DNA of 64,000 nucleotides from an uncultured Lachnospiraceae bacterium (GTDB lineage: Bacteria > Bacillota > Clostridia > Lachnospirales > Lachnospiraceae): assembly GCA_947567595.1 (NCBI GenBank), contig CANOMQ010000003.1, positions 62,001 to 126,000 of the forward strand, read 5' to 3'. The notes beneath the pieces are model-generated. The model was not told where the DNA came from. It ran no database searches and was given only the letters and a program-made list of their open reading frames with translations. Shown here one piece after another: positions 34,260-42,626 of the stretch. The first letter of the stretch is position 1. Each line of letters opens with the position of its first letter. Both the position numbers and the translations under genes were made by a program.

Positions 34260-35669
34260 TTATTCTTTCCCATCCCAACAATACGTACAAAGCTTACACC
34301 GCTCCAACCCCGTCGCGTCGAGCATGTCATCTAGCCGGTTAAACCGCAGCGATGTAAAATTGAGCTCCTTGCGGATTTCCTCAACCATCTGCTCATACTT
34401 TTGCGACTCTGGATTTGCATACTCCTGCAAAATCTCGTCCGTGACTTCCCCGTTCTCAAGCCGTTCAATCACGCGCCGCGTTATCAAATCCATCTCCGAA
34501 GACGAGCGCGAAAAATTCAGATACTTACACCCGTACAGAAGCGGCGGACACGCCGGACGGATGTGTACCTCCTTCGCCCCGCTCTGATACAGAAACTCCG
34601 TCGTTTCCCGAAGCTGTGTTCCCCGGACAATCGAATCGTCAATCAGAAGCAGGCTCTTATCCTGAATGAGCTCGTCAACCGCAAGCAGTTTCATTCTCGC
34701 AATCAAATCGCGCCTGCTCTGAATGGTCGGCATAAACGAGCGCGGCCATGTCGGCGTGTATTTGATAAACGGTCTTGAAAACGGTATCCCCGACTCGTTC
34801 GCGTACCCTACCGCGTGCGCAATTCCCGAATCAGGCACGCCTGCCACCGTATCCGGCGACACGTTGTCGCGCTGCGCCATTTTCGCCCCGCAGTTATAAC
34901 GCATCTGCTCCACGCCCACGCCCTCGTAAGAGCTGGAAGGATAGCCATAATATACCCACAAAAACGTGCAGATTTTCAAATTTTCATCATTCGGGTTGGA
35001 AAGTGTCAGACACTCCCGCTCCGTGAGAATTACAATCTCGCCCGATCCAAGCTCCTTATAATCACTGTAGCCTAGATTTTTATAGGCAAAATTTTCAAAG
35101 GACACACAAAAGCCGTCCTCTTTTTTGCCAATTACAACAGGCGTCCTGCCGTGCTTGTCGCGCGCGGCGTAAATCCCAGCCTTGTTCATCAAAATAATCG
35201 AAAGCGAACCGTCAATGACCTCGAGTGCGAAATTAATACCCTCTATCAGGTTTTCCTTGCGGTTAATCAGCGCCGCCACAAGCTCGGTTGCGTTGACCTC
35301 ACCTCCGCTCATTTCAAGGAAATGCGCATGTCCGACATCAAACAGACGCTGAATAAGCTCCTCCGTATTATTGATTTTTCCTACGGTCGTAATTGCGTAT
35401 GTGCCATGATGGGAGCGGATAATTAAAGGCTGCGGCTCATAATCCGAGATACAGCCGATACCGTAATTCCCATGCATTTCGTGAAAATCCTTGTCAAACT
35501 TCGTCCGAAAAGGCGCATTCTCTATATTGTGAATGGCGCGGTTAAACCCGTCCTTTCCATACACTGCCATACCGCCCCGCCTTGTGCCCAAGTGGGAATG
35601 GTAATCAATTCCAAAAAATAAATCAAACACACAATCCTGCTGTGATACTACACCAAAAAAGCCGCCCAT
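34260..35669 (-). CDS. Amidophosphoribosyltransferase-like protein lacking the catalytic Cys
   Basis: PurF homologue of 469 residues. PurF makes phosphoribosylamine from PRPP and glutamine in purine synthesis. Here the N-terminus is MGGFFGVVSQQDCVFDLFFG: residue 2 is Gly where the glutaminase nucleophile Cys is expected, and no propeptide is present. The rest of the Ntn fold is kept (HSHLGTRRGGMAVYG). The phosphoribosyltransferase half has an intact PRPP loop LLIDDSIVRGTQ (about 342-352). Cysteines at about 234, 381, 458 and 461 match the iron-sulphur ligands of the Bacillus enzyme. Likely uses ammonia or has a regulatory role (inference). Similar proteins starting MGGFFGV occur in Lachnospiraceae beside a normal PurF. 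It stands alone with a promoter and terminator. Confidence 0.85.
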   Translation of the reverse strand: MGGFFGVVSQQDCVFDLFFGIDYHSHLGTRRGGMAVYGKDGFNRAIHNIENAPFRTKFDKDFHEMHGNYGIGCISDYEPQPLIIRSHHGTYAITTVGKINNTEELIQRLFDVGHAHFLEMSGGEVNATELVAALINRKENLIEGINFALEVIDGSLSIILMNKAGIYAARDKHGRTPVVIGKKEDGFCVSFENFAYKNLGYSDYKELGSGEIVILTERECLTLSNPNDENLKICTFLWVYYGYPSSSYEGVGVEQMRYNCGAKMAQRDNVSPDTVAGVPDSGIAHAVGYANESGIPFSRPFIKYTPTWPRSFMPTIQSRRDLIARMKLLAVDELIQDKSLLLIDDSIVRGTQLRETTEFLYQSGAKEVHIRPACPPLLYGCKYLNFSRSSSEMDLITRRVIERLENGEVTDEILQEYANPESQKYEQMVEEIRKELNFTSLRFNRLDDMLDATGLERCKLCTYCWDGKE

Positions 35670-35733
35670 TTTTAACCTCGTTTCCGTTTCTTCTTATTAC
35701 TAATTGATAACAATATAAAAAAGCCTACACTTA

Positions 35734-35763
35734 TATTTAGCCAAAAGAACACGGAATTGTCAA
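35734..35763 (-). promoter_or_regulatory. Promoter of the PurF-like gene
   Basis: On the minus strand: -35 TTGACA, 18-bp spacer, -10 TAAATA, about 65 bases before the start codon. I see no PurR box or purine riboswitch in this leader. Confidence 0.55.
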
Positions 35764-35770
35764 CAGCTTT

Positions 35771-36124
35771 TTACGCATAAAATATCAGAATGAGCACAAA
35801 CAAAAGCACCACGCTGACCGCCGCAAGCCACAGACCGTTTCGTCCGAACGCCTCCCGGTATGCCTCCCTACCGTATTTTTTCATGAGCAGCCTTGTTTTA
35901 ACACGAAAATATGCCAAATACAGCAATAAAATGCCCAAAATAAGACATATGCCAAATGGGTATAAGGGCATGGCGTAAAAGATATTCAGCCAAAGCACCG
36001 TGTCCGCAATCCATACCACGCAGTCAAGCAGTGCCGCAAGCCACACCGCTTTCCCAAAATCCGGGGCTTTTTTCTTTTCACGATGCGCCCTATCCCAGCC
36101 GATTTCTATTTTTATTGATAACAT
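35771..36124 (-). CDS. Small membrane protein, unknown function
   Basis: 117 residues with a charged N-terminus (EIGWDRAHREKKKAPDF) and three hydrophobic segments (about 30-48, 53-70 and 97-115) joined by a basic loop (VKTRLLMKKYGREAYREAFGR). I do not recognise a family. AAGG lies seven bases before the ATG. It follows the SUKH gene by ten bases, so the two are probably co-transcribed. Confidence 0.6.
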   Translation of the reverse strand: MLSIKIEIGWDRAHREKKKAPDFGKAVWLAALLDCVVWIADTVLWLNIFYAMPLYPFGICLILGILLLYLAYFRVKTRLLMKKYGREAYREAFGRNGLWLAAVSVVLLFVLILIFYA

Positions 36125-36133
36125 TATCCAACC

Positions 36134-36787
36134 TTATCTCTGAATATACGCCGTATAATCAGGCTTTTCTTCCTTATTTTCCGCAATCTGCCGTTCATAG
36201 TCTGCATCGTACTTTCCGTAAAAATAAACCTCCAAAAGCTCCTTAAAATCAGCCATGCGCTTTACGCCATGCGCAATGCCGTTCTCGTCAAGATAGCCCG
36301 CCCGTTTCCAGTCAAACTCGGTCTGGTTAAAGCTGCGAAGCGTACCGTCGCTTAAATCAATGCAGAGCGTCCCGTCCCACTCGCCGATTGGCACGAGCCC
36401 ACGAATGCTTTCCAAATCAAGCCCTACCAAATCCGCATTCGTGCAGACCTCCCGGAAGCTCTCCATCAGCCCGTATAGATTGTTCAGCGGATTTTCCCTC
36501 GGAAGCGGAGTAAGCTCAATCCACCAAAGCCCTTTTTCACAGTTTTCCTGTATATTCTCAAGTCCGTCAACAGGAATTGGCGCACAAATCACCGAGAAAT
36601 CATAGCAGTACGCCGAAAGGAACACCCGAAAAAGCGACGGCAGCTTCACGTCAAACCGCTTTTCAAATGCATCAAGCTCCTCATCTGTCACTGTGGAAGG
36701 CGAAAGCATCGTCTCCTTCGCCACGCCTCTTTGCACAAGCGCCTCAAATGCCCCGTTTACAAAACGCAATTCTTCTTTCCTTGTCAT
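36134..36787 (-). CDS. SMI1/KNR4 (SUKH) family protein
   Basis: 217 residues. TDEELDAFEKRFDVKLPSLFRVFLSAY (about 35-61) is the SUKH-domain signature, followed by the WWIELTPLPRENPLNNLYGL and LVPIGEWDGTLCIDLSDGTLRSFNQ region. SUKH proteins often act as immunity proteins for contact-dependent or polymorphic toxins, and some are plain regulatory proteins. No toxin gene is adjacent; the partner downstream is a small membrane protein. Start set at 36787 with GGGAG seven bases upstream rather than the ORF's first codon at 36832. Confidence 0.75.
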   Translation of the reverse strand: MTRKEELRFVNGAFEALVQRGVAKETMLSPSTVTDEELDAFEKRFDVKLPSLFRVFLSAYCYDFSVICAPIPVDGLENIQENCEKGLWWIELTPLPRENPLNNLYGLMESFREVCTNADLVGLDLESIRGLVPIGEWDGTLCIDLSDGTLRSFNQTEFDWKRAGYLDENGIAHGVKRMADFKELLEVYFYGKYDADYERQIAENKEEKPDYTAYIQR

Positions 36788-36912
36788 ATCTCTCTCCCAT
36801 TTCATCAAAGCCTTAAGCTTATGGTCACACAAGCTTTTTGTCAGTCCTCAAGCTTGTAACACTATATCACAAAAAATCCGTTTTGGTTTACCACGGGCGA
36901 AATTCACCTATG

Positions 36913-37986
36913 CTACGGCGAAATCCGTTCTGATTTCTCATCTACATACAACACAATCCGCACCTGAAAGATTTGATGTTCCTCCTTGATTTCCATCTCT
37001 CCATGATACCGCTCCACGACGCAGCGCACATTTGCAATCCCCATTCCATGCACCGCCGTATCGTCCTCCTTCGTGGAAAGATAGCGGTTTCCCTCCTTTT
37101 TTAGCTGCCCTGCATAGCTGTTTTCAATATCAATCAAAAGCATTCCAATTTTGTAGCGGATTTGCACCTTCAAATACTGCTCCCTCGTCTGCCTTGCCGC
37201 AAGGATTGCATTGTCCAACAGATTTCCCAAAATCACGTTCAGGTCAAACGACTCGATGGAAAGCTCTTTTGGAATGCTCACCCTGCACGATACGCTGCCA
37301 AGCTCTTTTTTGGCATTGTCCAGCATCAGGTTGAGCAGGCTGTCTATATCCGCGTTTCCACTCGAAACATACTCCTTGGAATACGTCATGAACTCGTCCA
37401 TGCGCCTGATATATTCCTTGATTTCATCTGCGTCCTCGCGCTCCGCCAAAAGCATCAGCTCATTTAAATGGTGTTTTAAATCGTGGCGCAGTCCCCTTAC
37501 CTTTTCCTGCGAATGCTTCATGACCTCCATCTGATTGGAATACCCTGCAAGCTGTCTTTTGGCGCCCTCACTCTGCGCAGCCGCAAGCCTCATTTTTCGG
37601 ATTTGTGCCTCGGCAAGCTCCGCAAGCTGCTCCCAAAGGTACATGAAAAGCAGCAGGAGAATGGCTTTTGCAGCCAGAAACGTATCTGAACGCATGTTTT
37701 GGTCAAACAATATGAGCAGATACCCAATCATCATCTCGCAGAAAACATAGCTTGCATAGATGAACAGCGTGAGTGAAAGCTTTTTTAGAAACGGCGCCTC
37801 ATACTGCCAAGTGAGCAGGAAAATAATCAGAAAAACGGACAGGCTTTCCAAGTGCTGCGGAAGCTCTGGGTTCACAAACACAAGCCACAGCAGCATGAGC
37901 AGGTAGGTGAAAAGCTCCTTTCCAAGAAAAATGCTGTCCGTTCCTAAAAAATAGTGCATATATTTATAAAAGACATACAAAATCAC
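36913..37986 (-). CDS. AgrC-like sensor histidine kinase (GHKL)
   Basis: Membrane sensor kinase of 357 residues. Five or six hydrophobic segments fill residues 1-125; a helical linker leads to the phospho-acceptor region VRGLRHDLKHHLNELMLL (histidine near 172) and the ATPase domain with the N box VILGNLLDNAILAARQ and the G region MGIANVRCVVERYHGEMEI. The layout matches the AgrC/quorum-sensing subgroup of HPK10 kinases. It starts at a GTG with GGGGGG six bases upstream, right after the response regulator stop. No AgrB or AgrD gene is near, so the signal is unknown. Confidence 0.88.
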   Translation of the reverse strand: MILYVFYKYMHYFLGTDSIFLGKELFTYLLMLLWLVFVNPELPQHLESLSVFLIIFLLTWQYEAPFLKKLSLTLFIYASYVFCEMMIGYLLILFDQNMRSDTFLAAKAILLLLFMYLWEQLAELAEAQIRKMRLAAAQSEGAKRQLAGYSNQMEVMKHSQEKVRGLRHDLKHHLNELMLLAEREDADEIKEYIRRMDEFMTYSKEYVSSGNADIDSLLNLMLDNAKKELGSVSCRVSIPKELSIESFDLNVILGNLLDNAILAARQTREQYLKVQIRYKIGMLLIDIENSYAGQLKKEGNRYLSTKEDDTAVHGMGIANVRCVVERYHGEMEIKEEHQIFQVRIVLYVDEKSERISP

Positions 37987-37987
37987 A

Positions 37988-38698
37988 TCAATCCCCCCAG
38001 TTAAATTCCGAAATCTGTCTGCGCACTTCCTTCCTGTACGGCTGGCTGATGTTTAGTACCACCCCGCCTGTCAGCGTCACCGACTCATAGGTGCAGGTCC
38101 GCATATGGTCCAAATTGATAATATAGGACTGGTGGATTTGGATAAAATGGTCGGGAAGCTTGGGCAGGATATCGCGCAGACGCCCGTTAAACACAAGCAC
38201 CTCGTCCGGCGTCATGATATTTATTTTTTTGTTGTCGCTTGAAAAGTAGAGAATGTCCTTACACTGCACCGTTCCGTAAATCCCCTTTGCATGGTACTCA
38301 AAAATCTGCTTCTTTCTGCGGTGAAGCTTTAACGCCTCCTCCATGATTTCCGCCACATCTTCATACTGTATCGGCTTTATCAGAAAATCAATCGGACGGA
38401 TTTTAAACAGCTCCATCGCATAGCTGCTCTTTGAGGAGATATAGGCAATCGCAAGGTCATGGTTTTCCAGCGTATTCCTGATATATCTGCCCACCTCTAT
38501 GCCGCTCGTCGTGACAAGCTCTATATCAAGAAACAGCAGGTCGGGCGCTGCCGCACCCACCGCCTCACAGAGCGCCTCCCCCGTGTGCCAAAGGGTGGTC
38601 TCAAGCGCAAGCATATGGCGCTTTGCATACTCGCGGACCATTTTTTCAATTTCCATGCACGTGTTTTTCTCGTCATCGCAAATCCCTATTTTATACAT
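37988..38698 (-). CDS. AgrA-like LytTR response regulator
   Basis: Response regulator of 236 residues. Receiver domain begins MYKIGICDDEKNTCMEIE, with the phospho-acceptor in PDLLFLDIEL and the conserved YISSKSSYAMELFKIRPIDFLIKPI. The C-terminal LytTR DNA-binding domain has GTVQCKDILYFSSDNKKINIMT and HFIQIHQSYIINLDHM. Start at 38698 because AGGAGG lies five bases upstream. It pairs with the sensor kinase that follows two bases later. Confidence 0.92.
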   Translation of the reverse strand: MYKIGICDDEKNTCMEIEKMVREYAKRHMLALETTLWHTGEALCEAVGAAAPDLLFLDIELVTTSGIEVGRYIRNTLENHDLAIAYISSKSSYAMELFKIRPIDFLIKPIQYEDVAEIMEEALKLHRRKKQIFEYHAKGIYGTVQCKDILYFSSDNKKINIMTPDEVLVFNGRLRDILPKLPDHFIQIHQSYIINLDHMRTCTYESVTLTGGVVLNISQPYRKEVRRQISEFNWGD

Positions 38699-38740
38699 GT
38701 AAGCCTCCTTTTTCCTGATACGCCCCTGCATAAATACGCA

Positions 38741-38766
38741 AAAAAGCCGGACACCACCGGCTTTTT
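38741..38766. terminator. Terminator after the TetR gene
   Basis: Perfect 10-bp stem AAAAAGCCGG / CCGGCTTTTT with a six-base loop, about 20 bases beyond the tetR-type gene's stop and ahead of the response regulator. Confidence 0.85.
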
Positions 38767-38786
38767 CCTGATAACGGTTCCACTGA

Positions 38787-39371
38787 TTATTTAATCACCA
38801 TTCCAAGCGTTCCCATAATATATGCAATCTGACTGTCCACGGTCTTTGCCGACACACCGATGGTCTGTGCTGTCACCTTTAAGCCCTCCAGTGTGTATAC
38901 AATATTTCTTGCAGCCTCCGACGGGCTTTCACAGACCATCCACTCCTGCGCCACGCCGTCCGCAATGAGCTGCTCCAACATTTTTACAGTCTCCACAAAA
39001 TGCTTTTTTGCCGGCAAATCATTGTCGGAAAGCTTATTTTCAAACATATATTCATATATTGCAATGGAAAGGTTGCCCTTCTTTTTCAAAATCTCTTTCT
39101 TTTGCTCATCAAGGTACATCAGAAGAATTTCACCGGGATTGGCGTCCTTTGCCGCAGGTGCCTTAAGCACGGTCTGATTTTCCTGCTCTAACACTGCCTC
39201 AAAAAGCTCCTTCGTGTTCGCAAAATAGAGATACAGCCCTCCTCTGCTGATACCACACGCCTCCACGATGTCCTTCATGGTGACCGCCCTGTAGCCGTTC
39301 TGATAGAAAACCTCCCTTGCAGCCTCCACAATCCTGTTTTTCTTCTGTAATGACTTGTCTCCCATAGTACC
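38787..39371 (-). CDS. TetR/AcrR family transcriptional regulator
   Basis: About 194 residues. N-terminal helix-turn-helix KKNRIVEAAREVFYQNGYRAVTMKDIVEACGISRGGLYLYFANTKELFEAVL is textbook TetR; the C-terminal ligand domain is not specific. Start uncertain: ATG at 39371 (used here), ATG at 39383 with AAAGGAG too close, or a TTG at 39410 with AAGG seven bases upstream. The target is unknown; TetR genes often control exporters, but none is adjacent. The gene before it is a small protein of unknown function. Confidence 0.85.
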   Translation of the reverse strand, partial: GTMGDKSLQKKNRIVEAAREVFYQNGYRAVTMKDIVEACGISRGGLYLYFANTKELFEAVLEQENQTVLKAPAAKDANPGEILLMYLDEQKKEILKKKGNLSIAIYEYMFENKLSDNDLPAKKHFVETVKMLEQLIADGVAQEWMVCESPSEAARNIVYTLEGLKVTAQTIGVSAKTVDSQIAYIMGTLGMVIK

Positions 39372-39432
39372 AGCCATACTCCTTTCTAAGCCTTCCTGTC
39401 CCGATTTCAAACCACAGCCTTAGTGCCCTGTG

Positions 39433-39894
39433 TCATGCCAGTGGATTTCTGATATCCATCAAATCCTTTAGCTTCAACAATAACGCCAGATATACGCCGT
39501 TTGACACCCCTTCTGACCACACCGCGCCCTTCACGTCACCGCGCAGCACATATTTGGAAAGAATGTCGCCGATTACGGATATCTCCTGCAAAGAGCAGGC
39601 ATCGATTACCCGCAGCTCGTCCTTTGCCGTCTTGATGCGGTATCTTGAATACGTATATACATAATTGCGGTTCATAAAGTCCGTCGTCCGGATTTCCTTG
39701 ATAAACCCAAGGAGCGTGGAGTCATAAACAGGTACCGCCATTGAGCTGTTTTCGATGCCTTCCCCGTTATAAATGCCTGATGACACGCCTCCGCTTGTCT
39801 TTTGAAGCCACGGCAGAAACTTTAACAATCGTTCCACGTCTTCCTTATAGCAGATTATGATTTCTTCCCTTGAAAGTCTCAGACTTTCCGCCAT
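39433..39894 (-). CDS. Conserved-looking protein of unknown function
   Basis: 153 residues, soluble, with no family I can name for certain. Features: a helical N-terminus (LSREEIIICYKEDVERLLKFLPWLQK), a glycine-serine loop (TSGGVSSGIYNGEGI), SRYRIKTAKDELRVIDACSLQEISVIGDILSKYVLRGDVKGAVWSEGVSNGVYLALLLKLKDL. GGGAGG eight bases before the ATG supports real translation. It lies just upstream of the TetR gene and may be in the same transcript. Confidence 0.65.
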   Translation of the reverse strand: MAESLRLSREEIIICYKEDVERLLKFLPWLQKTSGGVSSGIYNGEGIENSSMAVPVYDSTLLGFIKEIRTTDFMNRNYVYTYSRYRIKTAKDELRVIDACSLQEISVIGDILSKYVLRGDVKGAVWSEGVSNGVYLALLLKLKDLMDIRNPLA

Positions 39895-40030
39895 GTCAAT
39901 TTCCTCCCTATCTAAAACACATCTTTCTTATACACATCGTTATCTCTTGCCGAATACGCTCATTATAACACATTCTCTGCAAAAATACAGCCGATAATGT
40001 CACATTTTCTTAAAATATTAGTAATGTTGT

Positions 40031-41764
40031 TTATTTTAACCGCGTACTCTTCCCCGCCTCATACGCTCTTTTTCGCTCGTCAACAATGCTCTGATATCCG
40101 GCTTTCGCATACTCCGCCGCAAGCCTGTCGTACAGCAACTCAAAGCTCTGCGGGCTGCACTTCGTAATCCGGCAGCGGTACTCGGCATACAAATCCAGCA
40201 GCGTCGCCTGATACCTTGACACGGATTCCAGCGCGACCGCAAAATTGCAGTCAGACACCGCATAGCCTGCCTCCGCCGCCTCAAGCTGCCCGTAATAGTT
40301 TTCAATCATCTCCTGCGTAAAGTCCTGCGGAATATTTTTCGGCGTGCTTGCCGCCACGATATCCTCAATGTTTCCTGTTGTCCTTGTCTCTGTCGTGATA
40401 CACCAGTAGTCCTTGTTATTGCCACCCCCCTGCGCGCGCTCACCCGCATAGCCTGCAACAGGTGTCGGAACGCCGTTTTTTGTCAGGATATAATGTTCCC
40501 CGGCATTTCCCCACTGCATGGTGAACAGATTTTTGTCAAGCGTGAGCCATTCCATGTACATCCATGCCGCCTTGATTTGCTCCGCACTTGCCTTAGACGA
40601 AAAGCCGACCATCATGCCAAACGGGTTATTCGCGCGCAGTGCTGGGACGGTGCCGCCCTCGCGGTCCACAACATTTTTCGTGATTTTCACCGCTAGCTCT
40701 CCGTCCGGGTTTTGCTCATAAAAAGCGTTTACCCAGTCCAAATCCGCCGCAATGTATCCCTGATAATAAAGCGTCTTTCCATCTACAAAATTGCTTCTTG
40801 CCGTCTCTTCGTCAATCGTGTCAAAGTCCGGCTCGATTAAGCCCAGATTGTATTTTTCATTTTCCCTGCGAAGCAGCTTCCTGTTTGCCTCGTCCCCGAG
40901 TGCGGGAATTGCGTAGTCGCCATAGCACGCCCAGTTTTCCTCATCAAGCGGAAACGTCCTGTACTCATAATTGCGGTCCACGCCGGAGCCTGATATCATT
41001 TTCCCGCCGCAGGGGTGCTGACAGATGCCGCTGCTTTTGAGCTTCAGCAGCATTTCCCGCTCGTCCTTCCAGTTGTCCGGATAGGCTTCATATCCGATTT
41101 GGCGAAGCCAGTCCTTCCGGTACAGTGTCACAAAGGCGTAATCCGTGTTGTAATACGGTCTCTGCGCCAGTGCGAAATACGTTTTGCCGTCAAGACTGGT
41201 ATACGAAAGCAGCCCTAAGTTGACCATACGCTGATAATAGGTTGGTGCTATTTTCATAAAATCGTCAAAGGAGAACTCTGTAAGATACCCCTGATTTGCC
41301 CACTGTGCCGCCTTCGGGAAATCATATTCCATCAGGATTGTCGGAAGCGCGTCCTCCTGCGCCAAGGCTTCATAATCTGCCAAAACATCTGTACGATTAA
41401 TTGCAACGTACTCCACGGTAATGTTGTACCTGTCCCCGAAATTTTCCTGAACCCACCTCGTCCAGTAATTGTCCGTCACGTCCGGCGCATCGGCAATGTG
41501 CCTGTCATATACGGGAATTTTAATCGTCACATTCTCGTCAAATGCGCTCCAGCCATCAATCCCCACCACGATTTCCGATTCACTGTAATCCGCTTCGGGA
41601 ACCGTACTGTCGGCCTGCCCTGACTGCTCTGCGTCCTGCTTTTGCAGCGGTTCTTCCTTTAAGATCACTTCCTGTTGTGTTTGCCCGCACCCTGCAAACA
41701 GCGCGGCAGACACCGCACCTGCCAGCATCGCCGCCCTGAACCTGTTTTTCTTAAGTATGGTCAT
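40031..41764 (-). CDS. Extracellular solute-binding lipoprotein (ABC importer)
   Basis: 577 residues. Lipoprotein signal peptide: basic start, hydrophobic AAMLAGAVSAALFAGC with the lipobox cysteine at about residue 26, then a linker rich in Gln, Glu and Ser. The mature part resembles family 1 solute-binding proteins of the large LipO type for oligosaccharides (VQENFGDRYNITVEYVAINRTDVLADYEALAQEDALP and AWMYMEWLTLDKN). No permease or ATPase genes are beside it, so it must work with a system elsewhere or have another role. AGGAG precedes the ATG. Confidence 0.87.
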   Translation of the reverse strand: MTILKKNRFRAAMLAGAVSAALFAGCGQTQQEVILKEEPLQKQDAEQSGQADSTVPEADYSESEIVVGIDGWSAFDENVTIKIPVYDRHIADAPDVTDNYWTRWVQENFGDRYNITVEYVAINRTDVLADYEALAQEDALPTILMEYDFPKAAQWANQGYLTEFSFDDFMKIAPTYYQRMVNLGLLSYTSLDGKTYFALAQRPYYNTDYAFVTLYRKDWLRQIGYEAYPDNWKDEREMLLKLKSSGICQHPCGGKMISGSGVDRNYEYRTFPLDEENWACYGDYAIPALGDEANRKLLRRENEKYNLGLIEPDFDTIDEETARSNFVDGKTLYYQGYIAADLDWVNAFYEQNPDGELAVKITKNVVDREGGTVPALRANNPFGMMVGFSSKASAEQIKAAWMYMEWLTLDKNLFTMQWGNAGEHYILTKNGVPTPVAGYAGERAQGGGNNKDYWCITTETRTTGNIEDIVAASTPKNIPQDFTQEMIENYYGQLEAAEAGYAVSDCNFAVALESVSRYQATLLDLYAEYRCRITKCSPQSFELLYDRLAAEYAKAGYQSIVDERKRAYEAGKSTRLK

Positions 41765-41793
41765 AGAAGCTTCTCCTCATTCGAGATTCAATA

Positions 41794-42615
41794 TCAAATG
41801 TTGTGTTTTATCCAATTTTTGCAAAGCGAAACCCACTGCTCACACTGCGGTTCAATCGCATTTTTATCAAGCATCGTCGTCTCCTCCGTCGCAAGCGACA
41901 AGCCATGAATCCCCTGCGGGAATACATGGTACTCAAAGCGTACCCCTGCCTTGCGCAGTGCCCTTGCAAACAGGAGTGAATTTTCAAGCGGTACCGAGGT
42001 ATCCTCACAGGTATGCCACATAAAGACCGGAGGAACCTTGTCCGTCACCTGTTTTTCAAGGCTGAGCAGCATGGCAAGCTCCTCTGACGACTGGCTTCCC
42101 ATAAGCCGCTCAAACGACGGCCTGTGCGCATACGCCCCCCATGTAATCACCGGATAGGCAAGAATTAACCCATTGGGACGATAGCTGCTCTTTTCCATTC
42201 CGGTCTTTTTGGAAAACCAGTCCTGCGCCCAAAAGCAGCCAAGACAGCCCGCCAAATGACCGCCTGCGGAAAAGCCTGCCACAATAATCTTATCCTTATC
42301 GATTGCATACGCGTCGGCATGCTCCCGGATATAGGCAACCGTCCATGCCAGCTCCAGCAAGGGCAGGGGGTGCTCCATGCCGTCCCCTACCACGTCATAT
42401 TGGAGAACCGCCGCATGATAGCCGGCAGCAAGGAACTGGAACGCAACCGGCTCCCCCTCCCGGACAGAAACATGCTCATAGCCGCCCCCCGGGCAAATCA
42501 GTATCATCGGACGTTTCCGCTCCCCGTATAATTCCGGATAATTCTCCTGTATGTAAAGCGAAAGCCTTGCCTTCACCGCTTTTTTGACATCCACATTGAC
42601 CTGTTCAAATTTCAT
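41794..42615 (-). CDS. Alpha/beta hydrolase (BD-FAE/acetyl esterase-like)
   Basis: Cytoplasmic hydrolase of 273 residues. Oxyanion-hole region LICPGGGYEHVSVREGEPVA, nucleophile elbow IIVAGFSAGGHLAGCLG (serine near 126), WHTCEDTSVPLENSLLF with the likely acidic residue, and HVFPQGIHGLSLA with the catalytic histidine. The pattern is typical of carbohydrate esterases that remove acetyl or feruloyl groups from plant polysaccharides. It follows the sugar-binding lipoprotein's gene order on the same strand, which fits a role in glycan use (inference). Confidence 0.87.
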   Translation of the reverse strand: MKFEQVNVDVKKAVKARLSLYIQENYPELYGERKRPMILICPGGGYEHVSVREGEPVAFQFLAAGYHAAVLQYDVVGDGMEHPLPLLELAWTVAYIREHADAYAIDKDKIIVAGFSAGGHLAGCLGCFWAQDWFSKKTGMEKSSYRPNGLILAYPVITWGAYAHRPSFERLMGSQSSEELAMLLSLEKQVTDKVPPVFMWHTCEDTSVPLENSLLFARALRKAGVRFEYHVFPQGIHGLSLATEETTMLDKNAIEPQCEQWVSLCKNWIKHNI

Positions 42616-42626
42616 CTTTTTTTCTC

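Noticed and set aside
35670-35770. Purine riboswitch or PurR box before the PurF-like gene
   Set aside because: The leader is short and shows neither the conserved riboswitch core nor a pair of PurR boxes.
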